A stretch of DNA of 50,179 nt from NCBI GenBank assembly GCA_013152205.1, contig JAADGV010000034.1:1-50179 (forward strand). The letters run 5' to 3'. The position numbers were made by a program, and so were the translations under genes. Positions 17,057 to 25,456 of the stretch are shown piece by piece; the first letter of the stretch is position 1; every line of letters begins with the position of its first letter. A model generated the notes under the pieces. That model had not been told where the DNA came from, did not search any database, and was given only the letters and a program-made list of their open reading frames with translations. The DNA comes from Planctomycetota bacterium. Lineage in GTDB: Bacteria; Planctomycetota; Planctomycetia; Pirellulales; Lacipirellulaceae.

Positions 17057-17564
17057 AAAGCCCACGTTGGACACATTGCAATAGCTCTCCACGAATTCGC
17101 CGAAGCGAGTTACAAACTGACTCAACTGATCTGCCCAAACTGGTTGCCAACGCATTGGCAGTTGCTCCGCGAAAGTATCGCGACTTGATTAATTTTTGAT
17201 CCTGCCCCGAAAGTTTTTTCAAACAACCTTTCAGCGCTTCATCCTGACTCTCTAGTAGCTCATTCATTTCGCTTGCCTGCACTGCGAGCTGAGTAAGAAT
17301 TTCGTCGCCCAATAAACGCTCGCTTTTTTTCTGCCGCTCACGAAATTTCCGAACTTCATATTGAGCCACCTGCGTAGCCCAGGCTCGGTAGCTAGTCCCC
17401 TGTTTGAACTGGGGAAATTTACGCCACAACACCAGAGAGGTTTCCTGCAAGATTTCCTCGGCATCGTTCCAGTTGGGCACAAGCGTGAAGATATATGAAA
17501 ATATCGTCCGCTGGTGCCGCGACTGATAATTGATGAACGCCTCGAGTAAGTCGTCTGGTGACAT
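17055..17564 (-). CDS. ECF-type RNA polymerase sigma factor
   Basis: A 169-aa sigma-70-family factor of the Rhodopirellula/Verrucomicrobium group. Sigma region 2 is NYQSRHQRTIFSYIFTLVPNWNDAEEILQETSLVLWRKFPQFKQGTSYRAWATQVAQYEVRKFRE (split across about 15-80); region 4 is near the end (LSGQDQKLIKSRYFRGATANALATSLGRSVESVCNSLRRIRGELLQCV). I prefer the ATG at 17564; a TTG six codons earlier, preceded by GGTT, is an alternative. It is the first gene of the minus-strand array and precedes the FecR protein, the normal sigma/anti-sigma order. I could not identify its target promoter motif by eye. Confidence 0.9.
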   Translation of the reverse strand: MSPDDLLEAFINYQSRHQRTIFSYIFTLVPNWNDAEEILQETSLVLWRKFPQFKQGTSYRAWATQVAQYEVRKFRERQKKSERLLGDEILTQLAVQASEMNELLESQDEALKGCLKKLSGQDQKLIKSRYFRGATANALATSLGRSVESVCNSLRRIRGELLQCVQRGL

Positions 17565-18591
17565 AACGCTATCAGCCCTCAACCAGCCCTGTGGTTGAAT
17601 ATGGCTGCTGAATTGTTAGGAGTAGAAAATGGGGAAATCCCTTTGCATACTAACCCGAATAAACTCGCTAAACTCATTTGAAATCTTCTCGGATTTTCAG
17701 CAATCTCCTCGTAAGTAACGAAATAGCTGGAAGTTACGAGCAAAAAAAACGAGGACGGGCCGTGACTCTATTCGCTGAATAGTTGCCGAATTGCCCCTAT
17801 TTACGTCTACCGCCTAATGCCAGAAATGCCAACAATCCCCTCGCCAGAAGGCCTGATGCGACTCCAGATTCTGGCGTAAAATGAGGCAGTTACGTCTCGC
17901 TCATTCGCATGTTGGATAATCGCGATTCGCACTTCCAAGGTAATGGCCCGAAGACAAATTTTTCTGTCGCCGATTGAGGTGGAAGATACGGACTTAAAAA
18001 CGCAATCTTCGTAGCCGGTAAAAACATCCAGTCTCACGTCGACGATCGTCTCGCAAATCGACGTACTTCAAGCAACTATTGATGTGTGCATTAGGAACTT
18101 TACTTGGCCTCAGCATTCACTCGCTAAATCCTGCACTCCCGTTGGTCGGCCTGTCTCTTTCCTGGCGCATACCTCAATAAAGAAGTGGCTGTTAGCTACC
18201 GACAAGCTTTTGACTCGCTGACTCGCTGACTCGATACTGCAACAAGGTCGCGGTATGTCAGTAGAGAACTCTCGTGATAGTCACAGAGCGGCAAGGGCCG
18301 CAACCTATGCGAGCTACCGCTCGGATAGCAAAAAAAGCGTGTTAAGAAAACAAGCTTTTACGGGTTTGTATACAGATCCTCTTTTGTCGTTTACTTCCGA
18401 TAGAAATATTGGCGGTCTTTAGGCCTCAGCTTCTTGCGATCAAGGTTCGACCGGGGTAATATGACAGGTTCCTTCGCTCGGCGGGTGCAGGGATATTGCC
18501 ACCCGCTTGGCTACGTCCTACCTCTGTCGGTTCCCAAAATGCTAGGGAGCCAGATAAGCAGTTCTAACCATATTAGATAAGGCGATTGAGT
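17565..18591. other. 1-kb divergent control region
   Basis: Separates the minus-strand sigma factor array from the plus-strand sugar cluster, so it should hold promoters for both. Apart from the PEP-CTERM remnant, I see a triplicate 8-mer GACTCGCT at 18212-18235 (third copy ends AT) and an inverted repeat GCGGGTG (18481-18487) / CACCCGC (18500-18506) about 85 bases before the first oxidoreductase start, a possible operator or leader hairpin. CTCGTAA near 17711 and GTTACGAG near 17733 form a weaker pair upstream of the sigma gene. No functional gene is credible. Confidence 0.4.
17803..17892 (-). pseudogene. Remnant of a PEP-CTERM protein gene
   Basis: On the minus strand, 17803-17883 reads FTPESGVASGLLARGLLAFLALGGRRK followed by a stop (given in pieces: TPESG, a hydrophobic helix, then GGRRK). 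This has the length, helix and Arg/Lys end of a PEP-CTERM tail, with PES in place of PEP. A stop codon (TAA) lies nine codons upstream of this C-terminus start region, so the frame is closed; the coding-like sequence further upstream (to about 18037) is in another frame, consistent with a one-base indel in a short decayed gene. It lies between the divergent sigma factor and the sugar cluster. A chance hydrophobic frame cannot be excluded. Confidence 0.35.
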
Positions 18592-19890
18592 ATGTCTGAC
18601 CAACTACCCGTACACAACAGCACCCGACGCAGGTTCCTAAAACACTCGGCAGCCGTTTCCGCGGCGTTTAGTACTTTGGCTGTGCCCAGCAATGTGCATG
18701 CGGACGATGGCGACACCACGATCAAGGTTGGGCTGATCGGATGCGGGGGGCGTGGCACTGGCGCAGTGATCGACGCATTACATGCTGACCCACACGCAAA
18801 GCTCACGGCCATGGGCGACGTATTTCTAGACCGGGCCCAATTGAGCCTGACCAACCTGAAAGCGAACAAGGAAGTTGGTGATCGTGTGGTCGTGGACGAC
18901 GATCACATGTTCTCTGGGTTCGATGCCTACAGACAGGTTGTCGAAAATGTGGATGTAGTGATTCTCACCTCGTCGCCGCATTTCCGTCCCAAGCACTTGG
19001 CTTATGCGGTTAACAAAAACAAACATGTCTTCTGCGAGAAGCCAATCGCCGTTGATGCCCCCGGCGTCCGTAGCGTCATCGAAACTTGTAAACTGGCCAA
19101 GGAAAAAGGGTTGTCCATCGTTTCTGGATTCTGCTGGCGGTACGATCAGGGCGTTCAAGAAACGATGCGGCAAATCCTAGAGGAAAAGTCCATTGGCGAC
19201 ATCGTGGCAATCGAGTCGCAGTACAACGCCGGCACGTTATGGCACCGGGGCAACAAACCCGAGTGGAGCCGCATGGAGTATCAACTTCGCAATTGGTACT
19301 ATTACACCTGGCTCTCTGGTGACCATATTGTCGAGCAGGCGATTCATAGCATCGATAAGACGGCTTGGCTGATGGGCGACGCACATCCGATCAAGGCGGT
19401 TGCCCTAGGCGGTCGGCAGCAGCGCACCGACAAGAAGTATGGTCACATTTTCGACCACTTTACGGTGTTCTACGAGTATCCCGATCAGAAGCGAGTTTAC
19501 TTTACTTGCCGACAGCAAGATGGTTGCTCGAATCATACCGATGATCGCGTCCTAGGAACTAATGGACAGGCAGAGATCTTGCGGCATCGCATTTACGACA
19601 CAGCCGGCAAGCCCACTTGGCGGTTCAAGGGGAAAAAACCAAGTATGTATCGCGTAGAACACGAAGCGTTGTTCAATAGCATTCGCGAAGGCAAGCCAAT
19701 TAACAACGGCGAATACATGACCAATAGCACCATGATTGGTATCATGGGTCGCATGTGTGCCTACTCGGGCAAGACGCTTACTTGGGACGAATGCTTTAAC
19801 AGTGATATACGTCTTGGACCAGATAAGTATGAGTGGGGCGACGTGCCAGAGCCAACCGTTGCAATCCCTGGCAAAACAATAGTCGTCTAA
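18592..19890 (+). CDS. Tat-exported Gfo/Idh/MocA-family oxidoreductase
   Basis: A 432-aa NAD(P)-dependent sugar oxidoreductase. The N terminus has a twin-arginine signal, STRRRFLKHSAAVSAAFSTLA, cleaved near VHADDG. The Rossmann domain opens KVGLIGCGGRGTG; the family EKP motif is HVFCEKPIAVDAPG. The C-terminal domain includes GDHIVEQAIHSIDKTAWLMGD, whose HSID segment carries the usual active-site histidine. I start at the ATG at 18592 rather than the TTG two codons earlier. Tat export implies it folds with cofactor before reaching the periplasm, common for planctomycete members, some of which may make or use keto-sugars. It is the first gene of a five-gene plus-strand cluster; the isomerase gene follows after 99 bases. 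Confidence 0.92.
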   Translation: MSDQLPVHNSTRRRFLKHSAAVSAAFSTLAVPSNVHADDGDTTIKVGLIGCGGRGTGAVIDALHADPHAKLTAMGDVFLDRAQLSLTNLKANKEVGDRVVVDDDHMFSGFDAYRQVVENVDVVILTSSPHFRPKHLAYAVNKNKHVFCEKPIAVDAPGVRSVIETCKLAKEKGLSIVSGFCWRYDQGVQETMRQILEEKSIGDIVAIESQYNAGTLWHRGNKPEWSRMEYQLRNWYYYTWLSGDHIVEQAIHSIDKTAWLMGDAHPIKAVALGGRQQRTDKKYGHIFDHFTVFYEYPDQKRVYFTCRQQDGCSNHTDDRVLGTNGQAEILRHRIYDTAGKPTWRFKGKKPSMYRVEHEALFNSIREGKPINNGEYMTNSTMIGIMGRMCAYSGKTLTWDECFNSDIRLGPDKYEWGDVPEPTVAIPGKTIVV

Positions 19891-19989
19891 TATATTGGAA
19901 TCGAGATTATCGGTATTTCAGGCGGCGTTGGCTTTAGCCGCTTAGCCGATTGGGCAAAACGATTCATCATGGATAACAAGGAGTCGGAT

Positions 19990-20835
19990 ATGAGCAAATG
20001 GCCACTTGGTGTGTTTGCCAGCATCGATGCTGGGCTGGGCGTCAATCTTGATGTTGCACACGAGTTGAAGGTGCCAACGATTCACCTTCACGCGCCCCAG
20101 AAATCGTCGCGTACGCCGGAGCGTGCTAAGGAATTTCTGAAGCAGCTTGCAGAACGGGAGATTGAAATCTCCTGTGTCTTTGCAGGCTTCGAGGGCGAAA
20201 GCTACGCCGATATTCCCACGGTGACAGAAACCGTTGGCCTGGTGCCCGCGGCAACTCGCGCAGAGCGAGTCGTTGAACTCAAAGAAATCGCCGACTTTGC
20301 TAAGCTGTTGGGGGTTGACGTTGTTGGCCTGCACATCGGCTTTGTGCCACACGACACGAGTTCGCCCGTGTACGCAGAGATACTTGCCGTCACGCGCGAC
20401 GTTTGCAGCCACTTGAAAGCCAACGGCCAGGCGTTGCATCTCGAGACAGGCCAAGAGCCGGCCGATACGTTGCTGCAATTTCTGAAAGATACGGGTTGCG
20501 ACAACCTGTTCATCAATTTCGACCCTGCGAACATGATTCTCTACGGCGTAGGCGAACCCTTGCCAGCGCTAGAAACATTGGGCGATTACGTTCGCAGCAT
20601 CCATTGCAAAGACGCGACTTGGTCTGACAAGCCGGGCGAAACTTGGGGCGCTGAGATGCCGCTTGGACAAGGCGACGTGAACATGGCTGCCTATCTGCAA
20701 ACGCTCGACAAGATTGGCTACACTGGCCCACTGACGATCGAGCGAGAGATTCCGCAGGAGCCGGAGCGGCAGAAGGCCGAGATTGGCCGGGCCTTGCAAC
20801 TACTCAACGACCTCAAGCAAGGTGCAACCGCCTAA
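19990..20835 (+). CDS. Sugar phosphate isomerase/epimerase (xylose-isomerase-like TIM barrel)
   Basis: A 281-aa TIM-barrel enzyme of the AP-endonuclease-2/xylose-isomerase-like family. Candidate metal ligands are where the family has them: Glu in LETGQEP, Asp in NFDPANMILYG, His in RSIHCKDA and Glu in LTIEREI. The ATG at 19990 is chosen over 19969 because AAGGAG sits six bases before it. It lies 99 bases after the first oxidoreductase and 14 bases before the carrier gene. Pairing with Gfo/Idh/MocA enzymes is typical of inositol and keto-glycoside pathways; the substrate is not readable. It appears cytoplasmic, with no signal peptide. Confidence 0.88.
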   Translation: MSKWPLGVFASIDAGLGVNLDVAHELKVPTIHLHAPQKSSRTPERAKEFLKQLAEREIEISCVFAGFEGESYADIPTVTETVGLVPAATRAERVVELKEIADFAKLLGVDVVGLHIGFVPHDTSSPVYAEILAVTRDVCSHLKANGQALHLETGQEPADTLLQFLKDTGCDNLFINFDPANMILYGVGEPLPALETLGDYVRSIHCKDATWSDKPGETWGAEMPLGQGDVNMAAYLQTLDKIGYTGPLTIEREIPQEPERQKAEIGRALQLLNDLKQGATA

Positions 20836-20849
20836 GAAAGGATTGCCGC

Positions 20850-22154
20850 GTGGGCAGTGTACGATTCCGCTTGTCGGTAATGATGTTCCTCCAGTTTTTT
20901 GTCTGGGGGGCTTGGTATGTTTCGATGACAGGGTTCATCAACCGAGCGGATATGAGCGCGGTTACGGGCGCTGCCTATACGATCGGGCCCTTGGCAGCAA
21001 TCATTGCTCCCTTCTTTCTGGGGATGATTGCTGATCGTTTTTTCGCGACCGAGCGAGTGCTTGGCGTCTTGCATATTTTGGGTGGCGTCTTCCTAGTTGC
21101 TGCTCCACTTGCCGCAAGTGCGTTTTTACTGGAATCACCACCCGAAGATGCCAGCTTGTTTTACAACCTAGTTCTACATGACCTGCCAGCATACTCCCAA
21201 CCGTTTATCCTCTTGCTTTTTGCCCACATGCTTTGTTACATGCCAACGATAGGCCTGACGACAAGCATCTCGTTTCAAAATTTAGAGAACCAAGAAAAGG
21301 AATTCCCAGCCATTCGTGTCTTGGGAACCCTTGGCTGGATTGCTGGCAACATTGCGGTCAGTTTTTTGCCGGGCAAGGACGAATCCGCCGGTCAATTTTA
21401 TATGGCGGGTGGAGCGGCTATTCTCTTGGGGCTGTATAGTTTCTCGTTGCCGCACACACCACCGGTGGCTAAAGGCAAAAAAGCTACGCTTGGCCAAATA
21501 CTGGGCATTGATTCTTTTCGGCTACTAAAAAACCCGGCCTACGCCGTGTTCATTCTCTGCTCCTTCTTGATTTGTATTCCGCTGGCAGGCTATTACGCTC
21601 AGGCCCGTAATTTTGTCGAAGCAACTGGTTCGTTGGTGAATGGTAGTGCTACGTTCACAATGAGCTTCGGGCAAATGTCGGAAGTGCTTTTCATGTTAGT
21701 CATGCCACTGTTTTTTGCCCGACTAGGTGTGAAAAAGATGTTGGCCATTGGCATGTTGGCGTGGGTCGTTCGATATGGATTGTTTGCTATGGCCGCCGAC
21801 GACCAGATTTTCTGGATGGTGCTTCTCGGGGTGCTGCTCCACGGGATTTGTTACGATTTCTTCTTTGTCACAGGCATGATCTATGTGGATAAGAAAGCAC
21901 CTGTCGAAGTCCGCAACCAAGCACAAGGATTTCTTGTCCTTGTCACTCTAGGGCTAGGCTTGGGAATTGGTGCAAAGCTCTTCTTTGCTCATGTGTTAAT
22001 GAACACGACAGACAACGTTGCCGACTGGAACAAGATATGGACAACTCCAGCGATTATGGCAGGTGTCATTTTAGTTATCTTCTATCTAATGTTCCATGAC
22101 AAAGAAGTTGACACCGAAAAACAAGAAAACACCACTGATGAGGCGACATCATGA
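20850..22154 (+). CDS. MFS carrier, nucleoside-permease-like
   Basis: A 434-aa twelve-helix carrier starting at GTG, with AAAGGA about 10 bases upstream. The opening VRFRLSVMMFLQFFVWGAWYVSMTGFI and following AAYTIGPLAAIIAPFFLGMIADRFFATERVLG match the nucleoside:H+ symporter (NupG/XapB-like) family as it occurs widely in Planctomycetes. Later landmarks are PAIRVLGTLGWIAGNI and MTF/SFGQMSEVLFMLVMPLFFARLGVKKML. In this context it more likely imports the sugar processed by the neighbouring enzymes than nucleosides. Its stop codon overlaps the next start (ATGA at 22151), indicating translational coupling. Confidence 0.9.
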   Translation: MGSVRFRLSVMMFLQFFVWGAWYVSMTGFINRADMSAVTGAAYTIGPLAAIIAPFFLGMIADRFFATERVLGVLHILGGVFLVAAPLAASAFLLESPPEDASLFYNLVLHDLPAYSQPFILLLFAHMLCYMPTIGLTTSISFQNLENQEKEFPAIRVLGTLGWIAGNIAVSFLPGKDESAGQFYMAGGAAILLGLYSFSLPHTPPVAKGKKATLGQILGIDSFRLLKNPAYAVFILCSFLICIPLAGYYAQARNFVEATGSLVNGSATFTMSFGQMSEVLFMLVMPLFFARLGVKKMLAIGMLAWVVRYGLFAMAADDQIFWMVLLGVLLHGICYDFFFVTGMIYVDKKAPVEVRNQAQGFLVLVTLGLGLGIGAKLFFAHVLMNTTDNVADWNKIWTTPAIMAGVILVIFYLMFHDKEVDTEKQENTTDEATS

Positions 22155-23194
22155 TACGCGTTGGCATTGCAGGTTTGGGGTTCATGGGGATGGTGCATTA
22201 CCTGTCCTATGAAAAGCTACGCGGGGTAAAAGTTGCTGCGATTGGCGAGACCAACAAGAAACGCCTCCAGGGCGACTGGCGAGATATCCAGGGCAACTTT
22301 GGCCCTGCTGGCAAAATGATGGACTTGAGCGGGATCGATACTTATACGTCGCTCGACGAAATGTTCGAAGATCCAAATCTCGACATGATCGACATCACGT
22401 TGCCCCCGGCGATGCACGCCGACTTGGCGATCAAGGCGATGAAAGCTGGCAAGCACGTCTTTTGCGAAAAACCGATGTCGCTGAATGCGGCCGATTGCGG
22501 ACGCATGTTACGAGCTTCACAAAACACAGGCAAGCATTTATTCATCGGCCACGTGCTGCCGTTCTTCCCCGAGTATGCCTGGGCATTGAAGGCGGCCCGT
22601 AGCGGTAAGCATGGCAAGCTCTTGGGTGGGTCGTTCAAACGGGTCATCTCAGATCCTTTGTGGATACGCAATTTTTGGTCTGCGGAGCATGTCGGCGGGC
22701 CGATGCTCGATTTGCATGTTCACGACGCGCATTTCATTCGCCTGTTGTTCGGCATGCCTTCTTCGGTTGTCACTCATGGCCGACAACGGGATGGATTAGC
22801 CGGGTATTGGAACACACAATTTTGTTACGACAAAACACAAACCGCGGTAAATGCCACCAGTGGCACAATCGACCAGCAGGGCCGGCCATTTCTTCACGGT
22901 TTTGAAATCCACTTTGAACGGGCAACGCTTGTTTTTGAATTTGCGGTGATTGGCAAAGAGGGCAAGTACCTGTGCGAACCCACCATTTTCGACAACAAGG
23001 GAAAAGCCAAGCCGGTCAAGCTGCCGGGCGGTGACCCGATGGATTCGTTTGCCACAGAAATTCGGGAAGTTGTTACCTGTTTAAGGCAAGACCGGCCGAG
23101 TACGATTCTCGACTCCGATTTGGCCCGCGACGCTATTCTCTTGTGTCATAAACAAACCCAAAGCCTCCTCCGAGGTCGCAGCGTCAAGATTTGA
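22151..23194 (+). CDS. Gfo/Idh/MocA-family oxidoreductase (cytoplasmic)
   Basis: A 347-aa NAD(P)-dependent oxidoreductase without a signal peptide. The N-terminal Rossmann motif is RVGIAGLGFMGMVH, the EKP motif is HVFCEKPMSLNAADCGR, and the C-terminal catalytic region includes GGPMLDLHVHDAHFIRLLFG. The start overlaps the stop of the MFS gene by four bases, so the pair is coupled. It gives the cluster one exported and one cytoplasmic oxidoreductase, suggesting oxidation on one side of the membrane and further conversion inside. The specific substrate is unknown. Confidence 0.92.
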   Translation: MIRVGIAGLGFMGMVHYLSYEKLRGVKVAAIGETNKKRLQGDWRDIQGNFGPAGKMMDLSGIDTYTSLDEMFEDPNLDMIDITLPPAMHADLAIKAMKAGKHVFCEKPMSLNAADCGRMLRASQNTGKHLFIGHVLPFFPEYAWALKAARSGKHGKLLGGSFKRVISDPLWIRNFWSAEHVGGPMLDLHVHDAHFIRLLFGMPSSVVTHGRQRDGLAGYWNTQFCYDKTQTAVNATSGTIDQQGRPFLHGFEIHFERATLVFEFAVIGKEGKYLCEPTIFDNKGKAKPVKLPGGDPMDSFATEIREVVTCLRQDRPSTILDSDLARDAILLCHKQTQSLLRGRSVKI

Positions 23195-23219
23195 CCCCTT
23201 TGCAGGTATCAAAGCCCCT

Positions 23220-25214
23220 ATGAAGAAGAGCACTCCTTCACCTACTACGTCTTCTGGAAACAACATGTCTTCCCCTCCGCTCGACGACTACACTGCCTCG
23301 CAGGTGGAACGCATGCCGGTGCGTGTTTTCCCTCATGCCCACGATGCTTGCCGATCGGTAGCAGAGCAGATTGCGGCGTGCATTCGTCAGAAGGCATCTG
23401 AGGGAAAACCGTGTGTGCTGGGGCTTGCGACAGGTAGCACGCCGATTGGTGTCTATGCCGAACTGGTCCGGCTTCATCAGGAAGCTGGCTTGTCTTTTGC
23501 CAATGTCGTGACGTTCAATCTCGACGAATACTACCCGATGCAACCCGAAGAGCTACAGAGCTACATACGGTTCATGCGCGAACACCTGTTCGACTTGGTT
23601 GATATTAAGGCCGAAAACATACACATCCCCGACGGTACGCTGCCCATCGAGCAAGTTGCTGACTACTGCAAATGGTATGAAGCAGAGATCAAAAGGGCTG
23701 GCGGCATTGATATCCAGTTGCTTGGGATCGGTCGTTCGGGACATATCGGCTTCAATGAGCCAGGCTCCGGAAAAGGCAGCCGAACGCGGTTGATCACTCT
23801 TGATGGTTTCACACGTACCGATGCGGCAAGCGATTTTTTTGGACAAGAAAACGTGCCACGTCGCGCACTGACGATGGGCGTTGGTACGATTCTTGAAGCT
23901 CGGCAGGTATTTTTATTGGCCTTTAGCGAGAATAAAGCACCGATTGTCCAGGGTGCTGCCGAGGGTGAAGTACGGGCCAGCATTACGGCTAGTTTTTTGC
24001 AAGAGCATGATTGCGTTGAGATGATTCTCGACGAAGCTGCGGCGAGCGAATTGACGCGTTGCAAGTCGCCTTGGCTGCTTGGTCCGATTGACTGGGACGA
24101 GGACTTGGTTCGCAAGGCCGTCATTTGGCTGGCCATGCAGGTTAAAAAGCCGATCTTGAAACTCACCGACGCGGACTACAACGAAGAAGGCCTGCAAGAT
24201 TTGCTTGCGGATCGTGGGCCGGCCTACGACATCAACCTCACCGTTTTTCGCCATCTACAAAGCACGATCATCGGCTGGCCTGGCGGCAAACCGGCCAACA
24301 TCCGTCAGCCGGGCGACCGCCCCCAAGCCCTGGGCGATATTTTCCCCAAGCGGATTATCATCTTCTCGCCCCACCCAGACGACGATGTTATCTCGATGGG
24401 CGGCACCTTCATCCGCTTGCTCGACCAGGGGCACGAGGTACACGTTGCCTATCAAACCTCGGGCAACATCGCGGTGTTTGACGATGATGCCATTCGCTAC
24501 GCCGAGTTTGCCGCCGACTTCAACCGCGAATTTGGCATTGGGGCTGAGCGGACGACCGAGTTGGAAAAGCACATCGAACAACATTTGAAGCACAAAGAGG
24601 CCGGGCAAGTCGATAGCCCCGAAGTGCAGCACATCAAGGCGATGATTCGTCGCGGCGAAGCTCGGGCGGGTTGCCGTTGTTGCGGGTTAGAAGAAAAAGA
24701 GCAGATCCACTTTATGGACATGCCGTTTTATGAAACCGGCAGAGTAAAAAAGGCCCCTCTCTCGGACAAAGACATTCATATCACGGTTGATCTGCTTCGC
24801 AAAATACGCCCTCAACAAATCTATGCCGCGGGCGATCTCTCGGATCCGCATGGAACGCATCGGACTTGCCTCAACGCAGTGCTGCAAGCATACGAAGTGT
24901 GTAAGGACGACGATTGGCGCCAACAATCTGAAGTGTGGCTCTATCGGGGTGCTTGGCATGAGTGGGGGCCCCATGAGATTGAGATGGCGGTGCCGCTCAG
25001 CCCCGACGAAGTCGACCGTAAGCGAATCGCTATCTTTAAGCACGAATCGCAAAAAGACCGAGCGCTGTTTCCCGGCTCTGATGTTCGCGAATTCTGGAAA
25101 CGCGCTGAGGATCGAAATCGAGAAACGGCCGAACTCTACGACCAACTCGGCTTGGCTGAGTACGAAGCGATGGAAGGGTTTGTGCGCTGGAGCCCGGAAA
25201 AGCAACTGTTGTAA
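23220..25214 (+). CDS. NagB-like deaminase domain fused to PIG-L/LmbE deacetylase
   Basis: A 664-aa two-domain protein. Residues about 35-300 form a glucosamine-6-phosphate deaminase/isomerase-like domain: LGLATGSTPIGVYAEL, FNLDEYYP (101-106 region) and GIGRSGHIGFNEPGS (169-183). The general-base Asp of E. coli NagB (GNDGH) is Ser173 here, while the His and Glu remain. Residues about 375-640 are a PIG-L deacetylase domain with HPDDD (385-389) and DPHGTH (542-547) as zinc-site motifs. Such fusions are known in Bacteroidetes and Planctomycetes and are usually annotated as NagB. Together they suggest deacetylation and deamination of an N-acetylated amino sugar, but the Ser substitution makes true deaminase activity doubtful. 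A second ATG at 23265 could be the true start. Confidence 0.88.
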   Translation: MKKSTPSPTTSSGNNMSSPPLDDYTASQVERMPVRVFPHAHDACRSVAEQIAACIRQKASEGKPCVLGLATGSTPIGVYAELVRLHQEAGLSFANVVTFNLDEYYPMQPEELQSYIRFMREHLFDLVDIKAENIHIPDGTLPIEQVADYCKWYEAEIKRAGGIDIQLLGIGRSGHIGFNEPGSGKGSRTRLITLDGFTRTDAASDFFGQENVPRRALTMGVGTILEARQVFLLAFSENKAPIVQGAAEGEVRASITASFLQEHDCVEMILDEAAASELTRCKSPWLLGPIDWDEDLVRKAVIWLAMQVKKPILKLTDADYNEEGLQDLLADRGPAYDINLTVFRHLQSTIIGWPGGKPANIRQPGDRPQALGDIFPKRIIIFSPHPDDDVISMGGTFIRLLDQGHEVHVAYQTSGNIAVFDDDAIRYAEFAADFNREFGIGAERTTELEKHIEQHLKHKEAGQVDSPEVQHIKAMIRRGEARAGCRCCGLEEKEQIHFMDMPFYETGRVKKAPLSDKDIHITVDLLRKIRPQQIYAAGDLSDPHGTHRTCLNAVLQAYEVCKDDDWRQQSEVWLYRGAWHEWGPHEIEMAVPLSPDEVDRKRIAIFKHESQKDRALFPGSDVREFWKRAEDRNRETAELYDQLGLAEYEAMEGFVRWSPEKQLL

Positions 25215-25258
25215 GAACGTGTTTTGAAATTGAAAAAGGCTGGGGAATGACGAAATCC

Positions 25259-25283
25259 GAATGACGAATGACGAATGACGAAT
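25259..25283 (+). repeat. GAATGAC tandem heptamer
   Basis: Three consecutive perfect heptamers (25259, 25266, 25273) and a partial fourth, preceded by an imperfect copy at 25246. It starts about 30 bases after the stop of the NagB/PIG-L gene. A separate phrase CTCGGTGTTCTCTGTGGC lies at about 25315-25332, a member of the CTCTGTGG repeat family found elsewhere in the window. Confidence 0.65.
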
Positions 25284-25456
25284 GGATTCAGTCCGCACAG
25301 CGAACCCTACTCGGCTCGGTGTTCTCTGTGGCTTATTTTTTGAACTACGCGACTTTGCAGCCCTTCTGCGGTTTTCGGGATTTTCCTTGACGGGTCGTCT
25401 GATATTCACGATACTGAGGGCCAGGGGGCAGCTTCTCTGGAACAGGGTTTTAGCCG

